A DNA stretch of 64,000 nucleotides from Guptibacillus hwajinpoensis (GTDB lineage Bacteria; Bacillota; Bacilli; Bacillales; Guptibacillaceae), in assembly GCF_001039475.1 (NCBI RefSeq), contig NZ_LELK01000001.1, forward strand, positions 345,466 to 409,465. Reading direction: 5' to 3'. The notes below the pieces were generated by a model. The model was given only the letters and a program-made list of their open reading frames with translations, had not been told where the DNA came from and did not search any database. A program made the position numbers and the translations under genes. Below are positions 7,947 through 18,260 of the stretch, in pieces. Positions within the stretch are counted from its first letter, which is position 1. Each line of letters begins with the position of its first letter.

Positions 7947-9110
7947 ATGATTAAATCGGTGCATACAAAAATTGGCGTCTTTATATTGATCGCAGCTCTG
8001 CTTTTTCTAATGATTCCTCAAAATGCTTCAGGCGAAGGTGTTGGCGTCTCTGCTAGAAGTGCCATTCTAATGGAACAAGAAACAGGCCGAGTGCTTTACG
8101 AAAAAGACGCTTATACACAAAGAAGAATCGCAAGCATAACAAAAATAATGACTGCAATAGTAGCGATTGAATCAGGGAAGTTAGATGATACAGTGGTTAT
8201 CAGTGCCAGGGCTGCAGGAACGGAAGGATCATCACTGTACTTAAAAGAAGGGGAGAAAATAAAGCTCGAGAACCTCGTGTATGGACTAATGCTCAGATCT
8301 GGTAATGATGCAGCAGTGGCGATAGCAGAAGCTGTTGGTGGTAGTCTTGAAGGTTTTGTGAATTTAATGAATCAAAAGGTAGAAGAGATTGGCATGTCTA
8401 ATACTGTTTTTGCAAATCCTCATGGACTTGATGATCATGAGAACCACTTTTCTACAGCATATGACATGGCTCTTCTTACGCAGTATGCTATGAATAATGA
8501 GATCTATCAGGCCATCTCAGGAACAAAGGTACATAAAGCTCCCAATGAGACAGAGAACTGGGATTATGTATGGCGGAACAAAAATAAGCTTCTAACTGGG
8601 TTATATGAGAATTCTACAGGTGGAAAGACAGGTTATACGAAGAGAGCAAAGCGTACGCTTGTTTCAACAGCAGAACGTGATGGAATGAAGCTCATTGCGG
8701 TAACTTTGGATGCTCCAAGTGATTGGAATGATCATATTGCAATGTTCAACTTTGGATATACAAATTATGAGCTTACTCTGCTGCAATCAAAAGGAGTGCT
8801 AAAGAACTTAAAGAAGGAGCCTTATAAAGGTAGAGTAAAACTAAACCGGGATCTCTTCTATCCATTAACGGAAGATGAACGGGAGAGCATTGAGTCAACA
8901 ATCCAGCTTGCGAAACCTCCACAAAAAAGTGAATGGGATAAGCCAGATGCTTTCCATAATCCAGTCGGTTTATACAAAGTGACACTAAATAATGAGACGC
9001 TTATTAAAGCGCCACTTACTTATGAAACCGTCGAGAAAAAATCAGAAGGATTTTGGGGATTTTTTAGGAATCTCTTCTCTCTAGATTCTGGACGTGATCT
9101 CAATGGTTAA
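7947..9110 (+). CDS. dacB: Sporulation D-alanyl-D-alanine carboxypeptidase (PBP5*)
   Basis: A class C low-molecular-weight penicillin-binding protein of about 387 residues. A signal peptide (hydrophobic FILIAALLFLMIP, then QNASG) is followed by the peptidase domain with all three active-site motifs (numbered from the GTG): Ser66-x-x-Lys69 in SITK, Ser121-Gly-Asn, and Lys230-Thr-Gly. It trims stem peptides and so lowers cortex cross-linking during spore formation. The neighbours spmA-spmB identify it as dacB rather than dacF. Either GTG 7938 or ATG 7947 could be the start; I chose the ATG, with AGGGG 11 bases upstream. The end overlaps spmA by 8 bases. Confidence 0.88.
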   Translation: MIKSVHTKIGVFILIAALLFLMIPQNASGEGVGVSARSAILMEQETGRVLYEKDAYTQRRIASITKIMTAIVAIESGKLDDTVVISARAAGTEGSSLYLKEGEKIKLENLVYGLMLRSGNDAAVAIAEAVGGSLEGFVNLMNQKVEEIGMSNTVFANPHGLDDHENHFSTAYDMALLTQYAMNNEIYQAISGTKVHKAPNETENWDYVWRNKNKLLTGLYENSTGGKTGYTKRAKRTLVSTAERDGMKLIAVTLDAPSDWNDHIAMFNFGYTNYELTLLQSKGVLKNLKKEPYKGRVKLNRDLFYPLTEDERESIESTIQLAKPPQKSEWDKPDAFHNPVGLYKVTLNNETLIKAPLTYETVEKKSEGFWGFFRNLFSLDSGRDLNG

Positions 9111-9690
9111 TCTAATTTGGGTGGCTTTATTTCTTATCGGGATAATCTTTGCGTTCATAAATGGAACAATGGAAGAAGTAAATAAAGCTATTTTTAGTGG
9201 TGCTGAAGAAGCGATTGCTGTTTGTATTGGTCTTCTAAGTGTTCTTGTTTTCTGGCTAGGTTTAATGAGAATTGCCCAAAAAGCAGGGCTACTGGATGTG
9301 CTAGCACGTGGGTTCAAACCATTTGCAAGGAAACTCTTCCCTGAAGTGCCGCCAGACCACCCTGCAATGGGCTATATTCTATCTAACATGATGGCTAATA
9401 TGTTTGGACTCGGGAATGCTGCAACACCAATGGGTATAAAAGCTATGGAGGAATTAAAGAAGCTGAACGATATGAAAGATCATGCTTCAAGGTCGATGAT
9501 TACGCTATTAGCACTCAATACTTCTAGCTTAACGTTAATACCTACGAGTGTTATTGCCATTCGAATGAAGTATGGTTCTGTATCGCCTACTGAAATTGTC
9601 GGTACTACAATAGCAGCTACAGCATGTTCAACTATTGGTGCACTAATGATTGATCGCTTTTTCCATAGAAGAAATAAAGGGGGGATTTAA
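9103..9690 (+). CDS. spmA: Spore maturation protein A
   Basis: A membrane protein of 195 residues (196 in B. subtilis) with the nucleoside-recognition/Gate domain fold and several hydrophobic segments. The conserved GYILSNMMANMFGLGNAATPMG motif is near residues 85-110. SpmA and SpmB are needed for spore core dehydration and heat resistance; the transported substrate is not established. ATG 9103 overlaps the dacB stop codon (ATGGTTAA). An upstream in-frame GTG at 9094 exists but would extend into dacB without benefit. spmB follows after 2 bases. Confidence 0.93.
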   Translation: MVNLIWVALFLIGIIFAFINGTMEEVNKAIFSGAEEAIAVCIGLLSVLVFWLGLMRIAQKAGLLDVLARGFKPFARKLFPEVPPDHPAMGYILSNMMANMFGLGNAATPMGIKAMEELKKLNDMKDHASRSMITLLALNTSSLTLIPTSVIAIRMKYGSVSPTEIVGTTIAATACSTIGALMIDRFFHRRNKGGI

Positions 9691-9692
9691 TC

Positions 9693-10211
9693 GTGAACAT
9701 TTCGATTTGGATTATCCCCTTATTAATTGGCTTTATCCTTGCTTATGGAACGTGGAAGAAAGTACCAACATATGAAGTGTTTGTAGAAGGTGGAAAAGAA
9801 GGTCTGTCAATCGCTATCTCAATCGTTCCGTATCTAGTAGGTATGATGGTGGCTATTTCTGTCTTTCGTGCTTCTGGAGCTATGGCTTTTCTGAGTGGCT
9901 TACTAAGAGCGCCACTAGACGCCTTAGGAGTTCCGACAGAAATTGTGCCTCTCGCACTCATACGTCCTATCTCAGGTACAGGCGCTTTGGCAATGACAAC
10001 TGACATTATTAACACATATGGACCTGATTCATTCATAGGAAGGCTAGCATCAACGATGCAAGGTAGCACTGATACAACACTTTATATCCTTACCGTTTAT
10101 TTTGGTGCTGTAGGTATTAAGAAAATGGGGAACGCTTTGAAGGTAGGCTTGTTATCAGATCTCGTTGGAATGATTGCAGCAATCGTGTTTGTCACGATTG
10201 TTTTTGGATGA
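9693..10211 (+). CDS. spmB: Spore maturation protein B
   Basis: This 172-residue integral membrane protein has the same Gate-domain architecture as SpmA, with the conserved EGGKEGLSIAISIVPYLVGM segment and RPISGTGALAMTTDI around residue 95. Translation starts at GTG 9693, preceded by a run of Gs (AAAGGGGGG) 8 bases upstream. It is the last gene of dacB-spmA-spmB and is followed at once by a terminator. Its role is assigned by family and operon: spore core dehydration together with SpmA. Confidence 0.93.
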   Translation: MNISIWIIPLLIGFILAYGTWKKVPTYEVFVEGGKEGLSIAISIVPYLVGMMVAISVFRASGAMAFLSGLLRAPLDALGVPTEIVPLALIRPISGTGALAMTTDIINTYGPDSFIGRLASTMQGSTDTTLYILTVYFGAVGIKKMGNALKVGLLSDLVGMIAAIVFVTIVFG

Positions 10212-10241
10212 AAGTCATCGCAAAATGGCGGTGGCTTTTTT
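10211..10241 (+). terminator. Terminator of dacB-spmA-spmB
   Basis: AAAGTCATCGC (10211-10221) pairs with GCGGTGGCTTT (from 10228), with two G-T pairs, followed by a T run. Confidence 0.85.
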
Positions 10242-10354
10242 GATTTTGATAGAGGGTTTGTAGGATTCAAGTTTGAGTATAATAAATGATAGAATGAATC
10301 TGTACTTGAGGTTTGACTACGACAAGAGTATGATGTTTTAGTGAGGTGAATATG

Positions 10355-11092
10355 ATGGAACGTTTGCAAAAGGTAATTGCTCAAGCTGGAGTTACATCTA
10401 GAAGGAAAGCAGAAGGATTAATTGAAGAAGGAAGAGTTAAAGTTAACGGTAAAGTCGTTACTGAACTCGGGACGAAGGTTTCTGATCGTTGTAAAATCGA
10501 GGTAAACGGTATTCAGGTAGAACGCGAAGCGCCGGTTTACTTTTTGTTCTATAAACCGACAGGAGTTATCTCAGCGGTTGAAGACGATAAAGGAAGAAAA
10601 GCTGTAACCGATTATTTTCATGAAATTGAAGAGAGAGTTTTCCCTGTAGGAAGACTTGATTATGATACTTCAGGTATTCTTCTTCTAACAAATGATGGTG
10701 ACTTCGCTAATAAGCTAATGCACCCAAGCTACCATGTAGATAAGGTATATGTTGCGAAAGTAAAGGGTCTTATGAACAAAGAAACGATTCAAAAGCTTGA
10801 GAGAGGCGTGCAACTTGAAGATGGCAAAACTTCTAAGGCACGTGCACGGATTTTGTCAGTGGATAAACAAAAAGAGAAATCGATTGTAGAACTGACGATT
10901 CACGAAGGTAAAAATCGACAGGTGCGAAGAATGTTTGAAGCACTTGGCTTCCCTGTGCAAAAGTTAAAAAGAGAACGCTATGGCGTTCTTGAGTTATCAG
11001 GCATGAATCCAGGAGATTATCGTGAGTTAAAACCTTACGAAGTTAAACAGCTCCGTAACCAAGCTGTCACACAAAAGTCAAAAAAGCGATAA
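10355..11092 (+). CDS. rluB: Ribosomal large subunit pseudouridine synthase B
   Basis: The 245-residue protein starts MERLQKVIAQAGVTSRRKAE, the S4-like RNA-binding domain, followed by the pseudouridine synthase catalytic domain with GRLDYDTSGILLLTNDG, whose aspartate is the catalytic residue. It modifies 23S rRNA. I start at ATG 10355 rather than the upstream GTG (10346) because GAGGTGA at 10343-10349 is the ribosome binding site and would overlap the GTG. The gene sits between spmB and resA as in B. subtilis (ypuL/rluB). Confidence 0.93.
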   Translation: MERLQKVIAQAGVTSRRKAEGLIEEGRVKVNGKVVTELGTKVSDRCKIEVNGIQVEREAPVYFLFYKPTGVISAVEDDKGRKAVTDYFHEIEERVFPVGRLDYDTSGILLLTNDGDFANKLMHPSYHVDKVYVAKVKGLMNKETIQKLERGVQLEDGKTSKARARILSVDKQKEKSIVELTIHEGKNRQVRRMFEALGFPVQKLKRERYGVLELSGMNPGDYRELKPYEVKQLRNQAVTQKSKKR

Positions 11093-11157
11093 GTTGACAC
11101 GGTAACAGCACGTTATAGTGAGAGTAGTATTGCTTAGTTTGATTGGAGTTGGTTCGA

Positions 11158-11685
11158 ATGAAAAAGAAAAACCGGCTGATCGTGCGGACTGCTATATTGG
11201 CAATTGTCTTTATAGCAGTCGGCTATACGTTCTATACAAACTTTTTCGCAAATGAAAGCGGAATCGTACAGGCCGGGGATCAGGCCCCTAACTTTATCTT
11301 AACTGATCTAGATGGAAATGAAGTAGAGCTTGAAGATTATAGAGGAAAAGGCGTCTTTCTAAACTTTTGGGCAACATACTGCGAGCCATGTAAGGATGAA
11401 ATGCCAGCCATGGACAAGAAGTACAATGAGTATAAAGACAAAGGTGTTGAAATTCTAGCAGTTAATGTATCAGAACCTAGACTAACTGCAAAAAGTTTCG
11501 TAGATCGCTATAAATTAAGTTTTCCAGTACTTCTTGATAAAAGCAATGATGTAACAAATCACTACGGAGTTGGTCCAATTCCGGTTACATTCTTGATCGA
11601 CAAGGATGGTCAAGTTATTAGAAAGACAGAAGCTAGCTTGTCTGAAGAAGTCATCGATGACTATATGAAGCAAATCCAACCGTAA
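11158..11685 (+). CDS. resA: Thiol-disulfide oxidoreductase ResA (cytochrome c maturation)
   Basis: This 175-residue membrane-anchored thioredoxin-like protein has a basic N-terminus with one transmembrane helix (IVRTAILAIVFIAVGYTFY) and an external thioredoxin fold with the CEPC active site in NFWATYCEPCKDEMP. ResA reduces the apocytochrome c haem-binding cysteines outside the cell. ATG 11158 was chosen because GGAG lies 9 bases upstream; an earlier TTG has no support. A TTGACA box at 11094-11099 and TATAGT at 11114-11119 lie ahead but are only 14 bases apart. resB follows after 12 bases. Confidence 0.95.
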   Translation: MKKKNRLIVRTAILAIVFIAVGYTFYTNFFANESGIVQAGDQAPNFILTDLDGNEVELEDYRGKGVFLNFWATYCEPCKDEMPAMDKKYNEYKDKGVEILAVNVSEPRLTAKSFVDRYKLSFPVLLDKSNDVTNHYGVGPIPVTFLIDKDGQVIRKTEASLSEEVIDDYMKQIQP

Positions 11686-11697
11686 CGGGGTGTTCCA

Positions 11698-13329
11698 ATG
11701 AGCAAAAAAAACATCACCTGTGAATGCGGACATGTTAACCCTTATGGAACTGAGATATGCGAAGTTTGTGGTAAGCCGCTGCAGGGAGATTTGAAATCTA
11801 ATAAACTTCTTAACATGAGGTATGAGGGAAGCGCTCGTAGATCTCAAACTTATAGAACGACGATAGTTGATAAGATATGGAATTTCTTCTCTTCTGTTAA
11901 AGTAGGCATATGGATTATTGTCCTTCTTCTCGTTGCTTCTGCAATTGGGACGATATTCCCTCAAGAAATGTACATACCGCCACTGTCAGATCCGACAGTT
12001 TATTACGAGGAACAATACGGAATACTAGGACAACTTTACTATGATCTTGGATTTCATAATTTATACGGATCATGGTGGTATATGTTGCTAATTGCAGCTC
12101 TAGGTTTATCTTTAATAGTTGCTAGTCTTGATCGATTTGTTCCACTTTATCGTGCACTTAAAAAACAGCGTGTGATTCGTCATGAGAGCTTTATGAAGCG
12201 CCAGAAATATTTCGGTGTAACTGAGGTCGATGACAACAAAGTTGAGTTAACCAGTATTAAAGAAGCTTTGCAGAAGAAAAGATACAACGTAAAAGAAGAG
12301 GACGGCCATTTGTTCGCTGAGAAAAATCGATTCTCAAGATGGGGCCCTTATGTTAACCATATTGGACTAATACTATTTCTAATTGGTGGAATGCTTCGTT
12401 TCTTCCCTGGTATGTATGTTGATGAGGTACTCTGGTTACGAGAAGGAGAAACAGAACAGATTAAGGGAACAGAAGAAGCGTACTATTTAAAAAGCGATGG
12501 TTTCATTCTCGAAACATATGATAATAACGATGCAAAATTCAAAGATGCAATCGAAGCGTCAGGACAAGCAGCGGTTGTCAAAAACTATCAAACAGATTCC
12601 GTACTTTATAAACAAGTTGGCGAACGAATAGCAGGAACGGATCCAGAACTAAAAAAGATTAAAGAGCATCCGATTCAAGTAAATAAGCCACTTAAATTTG
12701 ATGGATACGCAATCTATCAAGTTGATTACAAGTTAAACGAGCTTCAGAGCATGACGTTTACGATGGATAATAAGGAGACTGAGGAATCAGTAGGTGAACT
12801 AACAGTTAATCTTTATAATCCAGAAAAAGAATATGAGCTTAAAGATGGGTATCGAGTAGAGGTAATGGACTATTTTCCTGATTTTGAATTTAATGATAAA
12901 GGTGAACCTACAACCAAGTCCAAAGTTCCTAATAACCCAGCATTTATTCTTAATATGATTTCTCCTGAACATCCAGATGGTGAAGTCGCATTTGTTGCAA
13001 TCAAGCAGAACTTAGAACCTCTTGGTGAGAATGAGTACAAAATGTCCTTCCAGAATGTTGATACGAAAAATGTATCGGGTCTTGTCGTTCGAAAAGACAA
13101 TACACTTTGGATTCTTGCTATAGGTGGAGCGATCTTTATGATCGGTGTAATCCAAGGGATGTACTGGAATCATCGTCGTATTTGGGTGCGTAGAAAAGAC
13201 AATGAGATTTGGCTTTCTAGTCATACAAATAAGAATTGGTATGGACTCAAACGAGAGCTTGAAAGTGTTACGAATCAAACAGGTCTGCAAATGCCAATCG
13301 ATCAATCGGAACAAAAAAATAGATATTAG
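11698..13329 (+). CDS. resB: Cytochrome c biogenesis protein ResB (Ccs1 family)
   Basis: A 543-residue membrane protein. It begins with a small zinc-ribbon-like motif (CECGH, then CEVCG, residues 8-24), followed by ResB transmembrane segments (VGIWIIVLLLVASAIGTIF, then around residues 120-150 and 220-245). A large external domain follows, and a last helix near residue 475 (TLWILAIGGAIFMIGVIQG). With ResC it forms the system II haem translocase that delivers haem to apocytochrome c on the outer face. It lies between resA and resC with short gaps, in one operon. Confidence 0.95.
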   Translation: MSKKNITCECGHVNPYGTEICEVCGKPLQGDLKSNKLLNMRYEGSARRSQTYRTTIVDKIWNFFSSVKVGIWIIVLLLVASAIGTIFPQEMYIPPLSDPTVYYEEQYGILGQLYYDLGFHNLYGSWWYMLLIAALGLSLIVASLDRFVPLYRALKKQRVIRHESFMKRQKYFGVTEVDDNKVELTSIKEALQKKRYNVKEEDGHLFAEKNRFSRWGPYVNHIGLILFLIGGMLRFFPGMYVDEVLWLREGETEQIKGTEEAYYLKSDGFILETYDNNDAKFKDAIEASGQAAVVKNYQTDSVLYKQVGERIAGTDPELKKIKEHPIQVNKPLKFDGYAIYQVDYKLNELQSMTFTMDNKETEESVGELTVNLYNPEKEYELKDGYRVEVMDYFPDFEFNDKGEPTTKSKVPNNPAFILNMISPEHPDGEVAFVAIKQNLEPLGENEYKMSFQNVDTKNVSGLVVRKDNTLWILAIGGAIFMIGVIQGMYWNHRRIWVRRKDNEIWLSSHTNKNWYGLKRELESVTNQTGLQMPIDQSEQKNRY

Positions 13330-13350
13330 CACGAAGGGAGGCGCGATAAA

Positions 13351-14550
13351 ATGGCTCAACTAAGTAGTAACTTGCTTTATATTGCTTTCTTCATTTATTT
13401 TGCGGCAAGCATTGTTTTCGCGATTTCGTTATTCGGTAAGAAATGGCGGAAATCTGATGAAGCTACACATTCAAAGAAGTGGGGAATGTGGGGTTTTACG
13501 TTATCTGCAGTTGGATTTCTCTTTCAACTGGGCTATTTTATTACAAGGTGGATCGCTGCAGGTCATGCACCTGTTAGTAACCTTTTTGAATTTACGACAT
13601 TTTTTGGAATGGCAATGGTTTTTGCGTTCTTGATTATTTATTTGATCTACAAAAGTAATGTCATTGGCTTATTTGCAATGCCAGTTGCGATTATTGTCAT
13701 TGCTTATGCTAGTGTGTTTCCATCTGAAATTCAGCCTTTGATCCCAGCGTTGCAAAGTAACTGGCTTAAAATCCATGTAACAACTGCAGCTCTTGGAGAA
13801 GGTATTCTAGCGATTAGCTTCGCAGCTGGACTCGTCTATCTTGTTCGTACAGTTAATCAAGAGAAAGCGAGCAAATCTACTTTTTGGCTAGAAGCAGTTA
13901 TGTATACACTGATTAGTACAGTTGCATTTGTTATTCTTTCATTGGGATTTGAAGCTGCTGGTTACTCCTCAACTTATCAGTTTGTTGATCAGAATGAACA
14001 GCAAGTTACGGTAGAATATACGTTACCTGCCTTAACTGGACCAACAGATGGAACTTATGTTAGCGGAAATGAATTTGGGCCACTTGTAGAAGCACCAGCC
14101 TGGATGAAAGGCGAGAAAGCTGCTCACAAGCTTAACACATTAATCTGGTCTATTATTGGAGGTCTAGTGTTATATGGCTTGATTCGTCTCATTCTTCGCA
14201 AACGAATTGGTGCAGCTATTCAGCCAGCATTGAAAAACGTTAATGAAGAATTGGTCGACGAAATCCAGTATCGTGCAGTTGCAATTGGATTTCCTGTTTT
14301 CACGCTGGGCGCCCTCATTTTTGCAATGATTTGGGCACAAGCTGCCTGGACTCGCTTCTGGGGTTGGGATCCAAAAGAAGTATGGGCACTTGTTACATTT
14401 TTGTTCTATGCAGCATATCTTCACCTTCGTCTTTCGCGTGGGTGGCAAGGTGAGAAGTCGGCATGGCTTGCTGTTGTAGGATTTGTTATTATTATGTTAA
14501 ATCTCGTGGTTGTTAACCTCGTGATTTCTGGACTACATTCGTACGCATAA
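13351..14550 (+). CDS. resC: Cytochrome c biogenesis protein ResC (CcsA family)
   Basis: A multi-span membrane protein of 399 residues with the haem-handling tryptophan-rich motif [14 protein letters not shown] near residue 350, the hallmark of CcsA/CcmC/CcmF proteins. Conserved histidines suitable as haem ligands lie near it. It forms the haem export and attachment complex with ResB. The gene follows resB by 21 bases, has GGGAGG upstream of its ATG, and ends 6 bases before a strong terminator. resDE are therefore read from their own promoter, with possible read-through. Confidence 0.95.
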   Translation: MAQLSSNLLYIAFFIYFAASIVFAISLFGKKWRKSDEATHSKKWGMWGFTLSAVGFLFQLGYFITRWIAAGHAPVSNLFEFTTFFGMAMVFAFLIIYLIYKSNVIGLFAMPVAIIVIAYASVFPSEIQPLIPALQSNWLKIHVTTAALGEGILAISFAAGLVYLVRTVNQEKASKSTFWLEAVMYTLISTVAFVILSLGFEAAGYSSTYQFVDQNEQQVTVEYTLPALTGPTDGTYVSGNEFGPLVEAPAWMKGEKAAHKLNTLIWSIIGGLVLYGLIRLILRKRIGAAIQPALKNVNEELVDEIQYRAVAIGFPVFTLGALIFAMIWAQAAWTRFWGWDPKEVWALVTFLFYAAYLHLRLSRGWQGEKSAWLAVVGFVIIMLNLVVVNLVISGLHSYA

Positions 14551-14556
14551 GATTGA

Positions 14557-14584
14557 AAACCTCCACGGATTCGTGGAGGTTTTC
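14557..14584 (+). terminator. Terminator of resABC
   Basis: AAAACCTCCACG (14557-14568) pairs with CGTGGAGGTTTT over a GATT loop. Confidence 0.9.
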
Positions 14585-14681
14585 TTATACTCTATAAGTG
14601 TATACGGTTTCCTCTGACTGGTCTAGAAAGCTTTATACGTGGTAGAATAGCAGATATGAGTTATTGTAGGAGGGAATCTTC

Positions 14682-15398
14682 TTGGAAAAAGATGCAAGAA
14701 TTTTAGTTGTAGATGATGAAGAGCGTATTAGGAAGTTATTGCGCATGTATCTTGAAAGAGAAAACTATGAGATTGAAGAAGCAGAAAATGGAGAAGAAGC
14801 ACTGGAAATAGCAACAGAAGATGATTTTGATCTTATCTTATTAGACTTAATGCTTCCTGGTATGGATGGCATCGAAGTTTGTCAGCAAATGAGAGAGCAA
14901 AAAGCGACGCCAGTTATTATGTTGACCGCTAAAGGGGAAGAAGCCAATCGTGTTCAAGGCTTTGAAGTGGGCGCGGATGATTATATTACAAAACCATTTA
15001 GTCCGAGAGAAGTCGTTCTTCGAGTGAAGGCGCTTCTTAGAAGATCATCGACAACCAAATTTCTTCAAACAGAAACAACAACAAAGAATGTCATTGTATT
15101 TCCTTATTTAACGATTGATCACGATGCACACCGCGTTCTCGCAGAAGATCAAATTATTAATTTAACTCCAAAGGAATATGAGCTTCTGTATTATCTCGCG
15201 AAAGCACCTGATAAAGTATTTTCTCGTGAAGAACTGCTTAAAGATGTTTGGAACTATGAGTTTTTTGGGGATCTTCGTACCGTAGACACTCATGTTAAAC
15301 GTCTAAGAGAAAAATTAAATAAAGTGTCACCAAATGCAGCCGCTATGATCTCGACTGTATGGGGAGTTGGGTATAAGTTCGAGGCAGTAAAAGAATAA
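14682..15398 (+). CDS. resD: Two-component response regulator ResD
   Basis: This 238-residue OmpR-class regulator has a receiver domain ([14 protein letters not shown]; phosphoacceptor Asp55 in [13 protein letters not shown]; Lys in [10 protein letters not shown]) and a C-terminal winged helix ending in [13 protein letters not shown] and VWGVGYKF. ResD controls aerobic/anaerobic respiration, cytochrome c biogenesis (resABC) and haem A genes in Bacillus. The start is TTG 14682 with AGGAGGG upstream. The stop codon overlaps the resE ATG by one base, giving coupled synthesis of the pair. Confidence 0.95.
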   Translation: MEKDARILVVDDEERIRKLLRMYLERENYEIEEAENGEEALEIATEDDFDLILLDLMLPGMDGIEVCQQMREQKATPVIMLTAKGEEANRVQGFEVGADDYITKPFSPREVVLRVKALLRRSSTTKFLQTETTTKNVIVFPYLTIDHDAHRVLAEDQIINLTPKEYELLYYLAKAPDKVFSREELLKDVWNYEFFGDLRTVDTHVKRLREKLNKVSPNAAAMISTVWGVGYKFEAVKE

Positions 15399-17191
15399 TG
15401 ATCTGGAGAAGTGTAGTTGGTAAGCTCTGGCTTACAATTATTTTACTGGTCGCATTTGTACTTTCAATTTTAACGATCTTGTTGCTTCAGTTCTTTGAAG
15501 ACTTTCATGTTGAGAAAGAAGCAGAACAAATGGAGCGGCTCGCGAACAAAGTGGCTTCCGTCATTGAACGATACGATGATCGCGATCAAGCGCTTGATAC
15601 TGCATGGGAAATCACTGACTTTTATCCTACTAGAGTAATGATTATTAAGGACGAAGAAGTGAATGAAGGTCGGTGGTACTCTCCTAATGCGCACGGTCTC
15701 CCAAGAATCTCATTAGATGTTATTAAAGGTGATTCTGTTTTAAATAAGGTATTCACAGATGGTGAAACGGTTGTGAAACAAGGGAATTTTGAGACAGCAA
15801 CGGAAGCGGCATTTTCAAATGAACTTTTAGTGGTTGGTGTACCTATGCAAATTGATGGAGAAGATCATGGTGCGGTGTTTCTTTATCAATCTCTTGATGT
15901 AATTGCAAAAACAACGGGGCAGGCACGTAATTTAATCTACATAGCTGCAGGAATTGCGATTGTATTAACGACCATCTTTGCTTTTTTCTTATCAACTCGT
16001 ATTACAGCACCTCTTCTAAAGATGAGGGAAGCTGCTACTCAAGTGGCTAAAGGAAAATTTGATACAAAAGTGCCAATGGTAACTCACGATGAAATAGGGG
16101 AGTTATCCATAGCTTTTAATCGCATGGGCCGCCAATTGAACAACTATGTAACAGCGCTGAATCAAGAGAAAGAACAGCTTTCTAGTATTTTAAGCAGTAT
16201 GGCCGATGGTGTAATCACGTTTGATAAAACTGGCGCTATACTTAGCACTAATCCACCTGCAGAACGTTTTCTAAAAGCATGGTATTACGAGCAAGGAATG
16301 GATGAACAGCCGGGTACGGATATACCTGAAGACATAAATGAATTGTTTAGACTTGTTGTCATGCTTGAGCGTGAACAGCTTACAGAAGTCGAATTGCAAG
16401 GTCGAAGCTGGGTTGTGGTGATGACACCACTTTATAATCAATCGAGTATTCGTGGAGCTGTTGCAGTATTTCGTGACATGACAGAGGAAAGGCGCTTAGA
16501 TAAGCTGAGGAAGGATTTCATAGCGAATGTATCCCATGAGCTAAGAACTCCGATTGCTATGCTTCAAGGGTATAGTGAGGCGATTGTAGATGATATTGCA
16601 AGTAGCGATGAGGAAAAGAAAGAAGTTGCTCAGATTATTTATGACGAATCATTACGAATGGGTAGACTTGTAAACGAATTGCTTGATCTTGCCAGAATGG
16701 AAGCAGGGCACAACGAGTTGCACTATAGTAACGTTCACCTTCAAGATTTCGGTCAAAGAATCGTAAGGAAATTCTCTGGTCTTGCTCGTGATCGAGAAGT
16801 CGAACTGAAGTTTCATCTATCGAATTCTGATCGCATGTTAATGATAGATCCGGATCGTATCGAACAAGTTCTTACAAATTTATTAGATAATGCAGTAAGA
16901 CATACGCCAAATGACGGTGAAGTAAGCTTGCTTATTACTTCACTTGAAAAAGGCGTTCAGTTCAATGTGAAAGATACTGGGTCTGGAATTCCAGAAGATG
17001 ATCTACCATTTGTATTTGAACGGTTCTATAAGGCTGATAAAGCTAGGACTAGGGGGAGATCTGGTACTGGTCTTGGTCTCGCGATTGCAAGAAATATTGT
17101 GGAATCACATCGAGGGCAGATATCAGTCCATAGCAAGAATGGTGAAGGCACAGTATTTTCTTTCTTTATCCCTGATCAGCCTGACAAGTGA
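15398..17191 (+). CDS. resE: Sensor histidine kinase ResE
   Basis: A 597-residue membrane histidine kinase. It has an N-terminal transmembrane helix, an extracytoplasmic domain (about residues 35-170), a second helix ([20 protein letters not shown]) and a HAMP linker ([20 protein letters not shown]). A PAS domain (about 260-365) follows, then the phosphoacceptor His380 in NVSHELRTP, and an ATPase domain with [12 protein letters not shown] and [12 protein letters not shown]. It phosphorylates ResD in response to redox or oxygen limitation. ATG 15398 overlaps the resD stop. A terminator follows at 17237. Confidence 0.95.
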   Translation: MIWRSVVGKLWLTIILLVAFVLSILTILLLQFFEDFHVEKEAEQMERLANKVASVIERYDDRDQALDTAWEITDFYPTRVMIIKDEEVNEGRWYSPNAHGLPRISLDVIKGDSVLNKVFTDGETVVKQGNFETATEAAFSNELLVVGVPMQIDGEDHGAVFLYQSLDVIAKTTGQARNLIYIAAGIAIVLTTIFAFFLSTRITAPLLKMREAATQVAKGKFDTKVPMVTHDEIGELSIAFNRMGRQLNNYVTALNQEKEQLSSILSSMADGVITFDKTGAILSTNPPAERFLKAWYYEQGMDEQPGTDIPEDINELFRLVVMLEREQLTEVELQGRSWVVVMTPLYNQSSIRGAVAVFRDMTEERRLDKLRKDFIANVSHELRTPIAMLQGYSEAIVDDIASSDEEKKEVAQIIYDESLRMGRLVNELLDLARMEAGHNELHYSNVHLQDFGQRIVRKFSGLARDREVELKFHLSNSDRMLMIDPDRIEQVLTNLLDNAVRHTPNDGEVSLLITSLEKGVQFNVKDTGSGIPEDDLPFVFERFYKADKARTRGRSGTGLGLAIARNIVESHRGQISVHSKNGEGTVFSFFIPDQPDK

Positions 17192-17236
17192 CAGGCATCA
17201 CCCGCTATTTGTTGAAGGTTGTCGAACGAATTAGTT

Positions 17237-17266
17237 AGCTCCTGAGTGTAACTCAGGAGCTTTTTC
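17237..17266 (+). terminator. Terminator of resDE
   Basis: AGCTCCTGAGT (17237-17247) pairs with ACTCAGGAGCT (17251-17261) over GTA, followed by Ts. Confidence 0.93.
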
Positions 17267-17409
17267 ATTTTTCTTTGTTAACCAATCGGGATGGATGATC
17301 GAGTTGGAATCAACCAAATAAAGAGTCAGAAGTGGTATGCTAAAATTCGAGTTTTGCGATACAATGGTAGAGGAAACTGTCAAACTAGTTCGATAAAGGA
17401 GCTGACATT

Positions 17410-18219
17410 TTGTATACTGATTATCATAATCATCTTGAGAAAGGGACACTCACACTAGATTATTTATCACAGTTTGTTGAGGAAGCTAAACGGAAAAATG
17501 TTAACCACTTTGGTATCTCTGAACATGCCTATCATTTCTATGAGACAGAGAATATTTTAAGTAATCCATGGGTGAACCAGCGGAGATGGTATAATATGGG
17601 TGAATATGTTGATCTCTTTAAACAAGCGGAGAAACATGGCATGGACGTTAAAATGTCAATTGAAATGGATTATACACCAGGTAAACACGCTGAAATGAGA
17701 GACTTTATATCCAATTACAAGTTCGATTACGTTATTGGTTCAATCCATTGGGTAGAAGACTTTGGCATTGATTTAGCTGAATATCGTCATTTGTGGGACG
17801 AGAGGGATACTCTAACGGTTTATCGAAAGTATTTTGATCAAGTTGTTACACTTGCCGAATCAAATTTATTCGACATCGTTGGGCACCTGGATCTTGTCAA
17901 AATTTTTAAGTATAAGCCTGACAATCGAGATTTTCTTCTAGAACAGTATGATCGCGCAACAAATGCTTTGTCTAATTCAAAGACATGTGTAGAAATAAGT
18001 ACAGCAGGGTTGCGGAAACCAGTAGGTGAGTTATATCCTGACCCAGATCTTCTTAAAATGTGTTATGAAAAAGACATTCCCATTGTTCTCTCTTCAGACG
18101 CTCATGTTCCGCGAGATGTTGGAGCAGATTATGACAAAGCAGTGGATCTTGCGAAATCTGTTGGTTACTCTAAATTAATGACTTTTGAACAAGGGGAGCG
18201 TAAATCGATTCCTCTATAG
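17410..18219 (+). CDS. PHP-domain phosphoesterase, histidinol-phosphatase-like
   Basis: A 269-residue polymerase-and-histidinol-phosphatase (PHP) domain protein. The metal-binding residues are visible: DYHNHLEKG at the start, ISEHAYHF, an acidic SIEMDYTPG segment, IGSIHWVED, IVGHLDLVK and SSDAHVPRDVG. PHP enzymes of this size hydrolyse phosphate esters such as histidinol phosphate, with two or three metal ions. The start is TTG 17410 with AAAGGAG 7-8 bases upstream. No his genes are nearby, so the substrate is uncertain. It ends 1 base before a bidirectional terminator shared with serA. Confidence 0.75.
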   Translation: MYTDYHNHLEKGTLTLDYLSQFVEEAKRKNVNHFGISEHAYHFYETENILSNPWVNQRRWYNMGEYVDLFKQAEKHGMDVKMSIEMDYTPGKHAEMRDFISNYKFDYVIGSIHWVEDFGIDLAEYRHLWDERDTLTVYRKYFDQVVTLAESNLFDIVGHLDLVKIFKYKPDNRDFLLEQYDRATNALSNSKTCVEISTAGLRKPVGELYPDPDLLKMCYEKDIPIVLSSDAHVPRDVGADYDKAVDLAKSVGYSKLMTFEQGERKSIPL

Positions 18220-18220
18220 A

Positions 18221-18255
18221 AAAAAGAACAAGAGATTCTCGCTCTTGTTCTTTTT
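18221..18255. terminator. Bidirectional terminator between the PHP gene and serA
   Basis: AAAAAGAACAAGAG (18221-18234) pairs perfectly with CTCTTGTTCTTTTT (18242-18255), giving a T run on either strand for the two converging genes. Confidence 0.92.
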
Positions 18256-18260
18256 CATTG

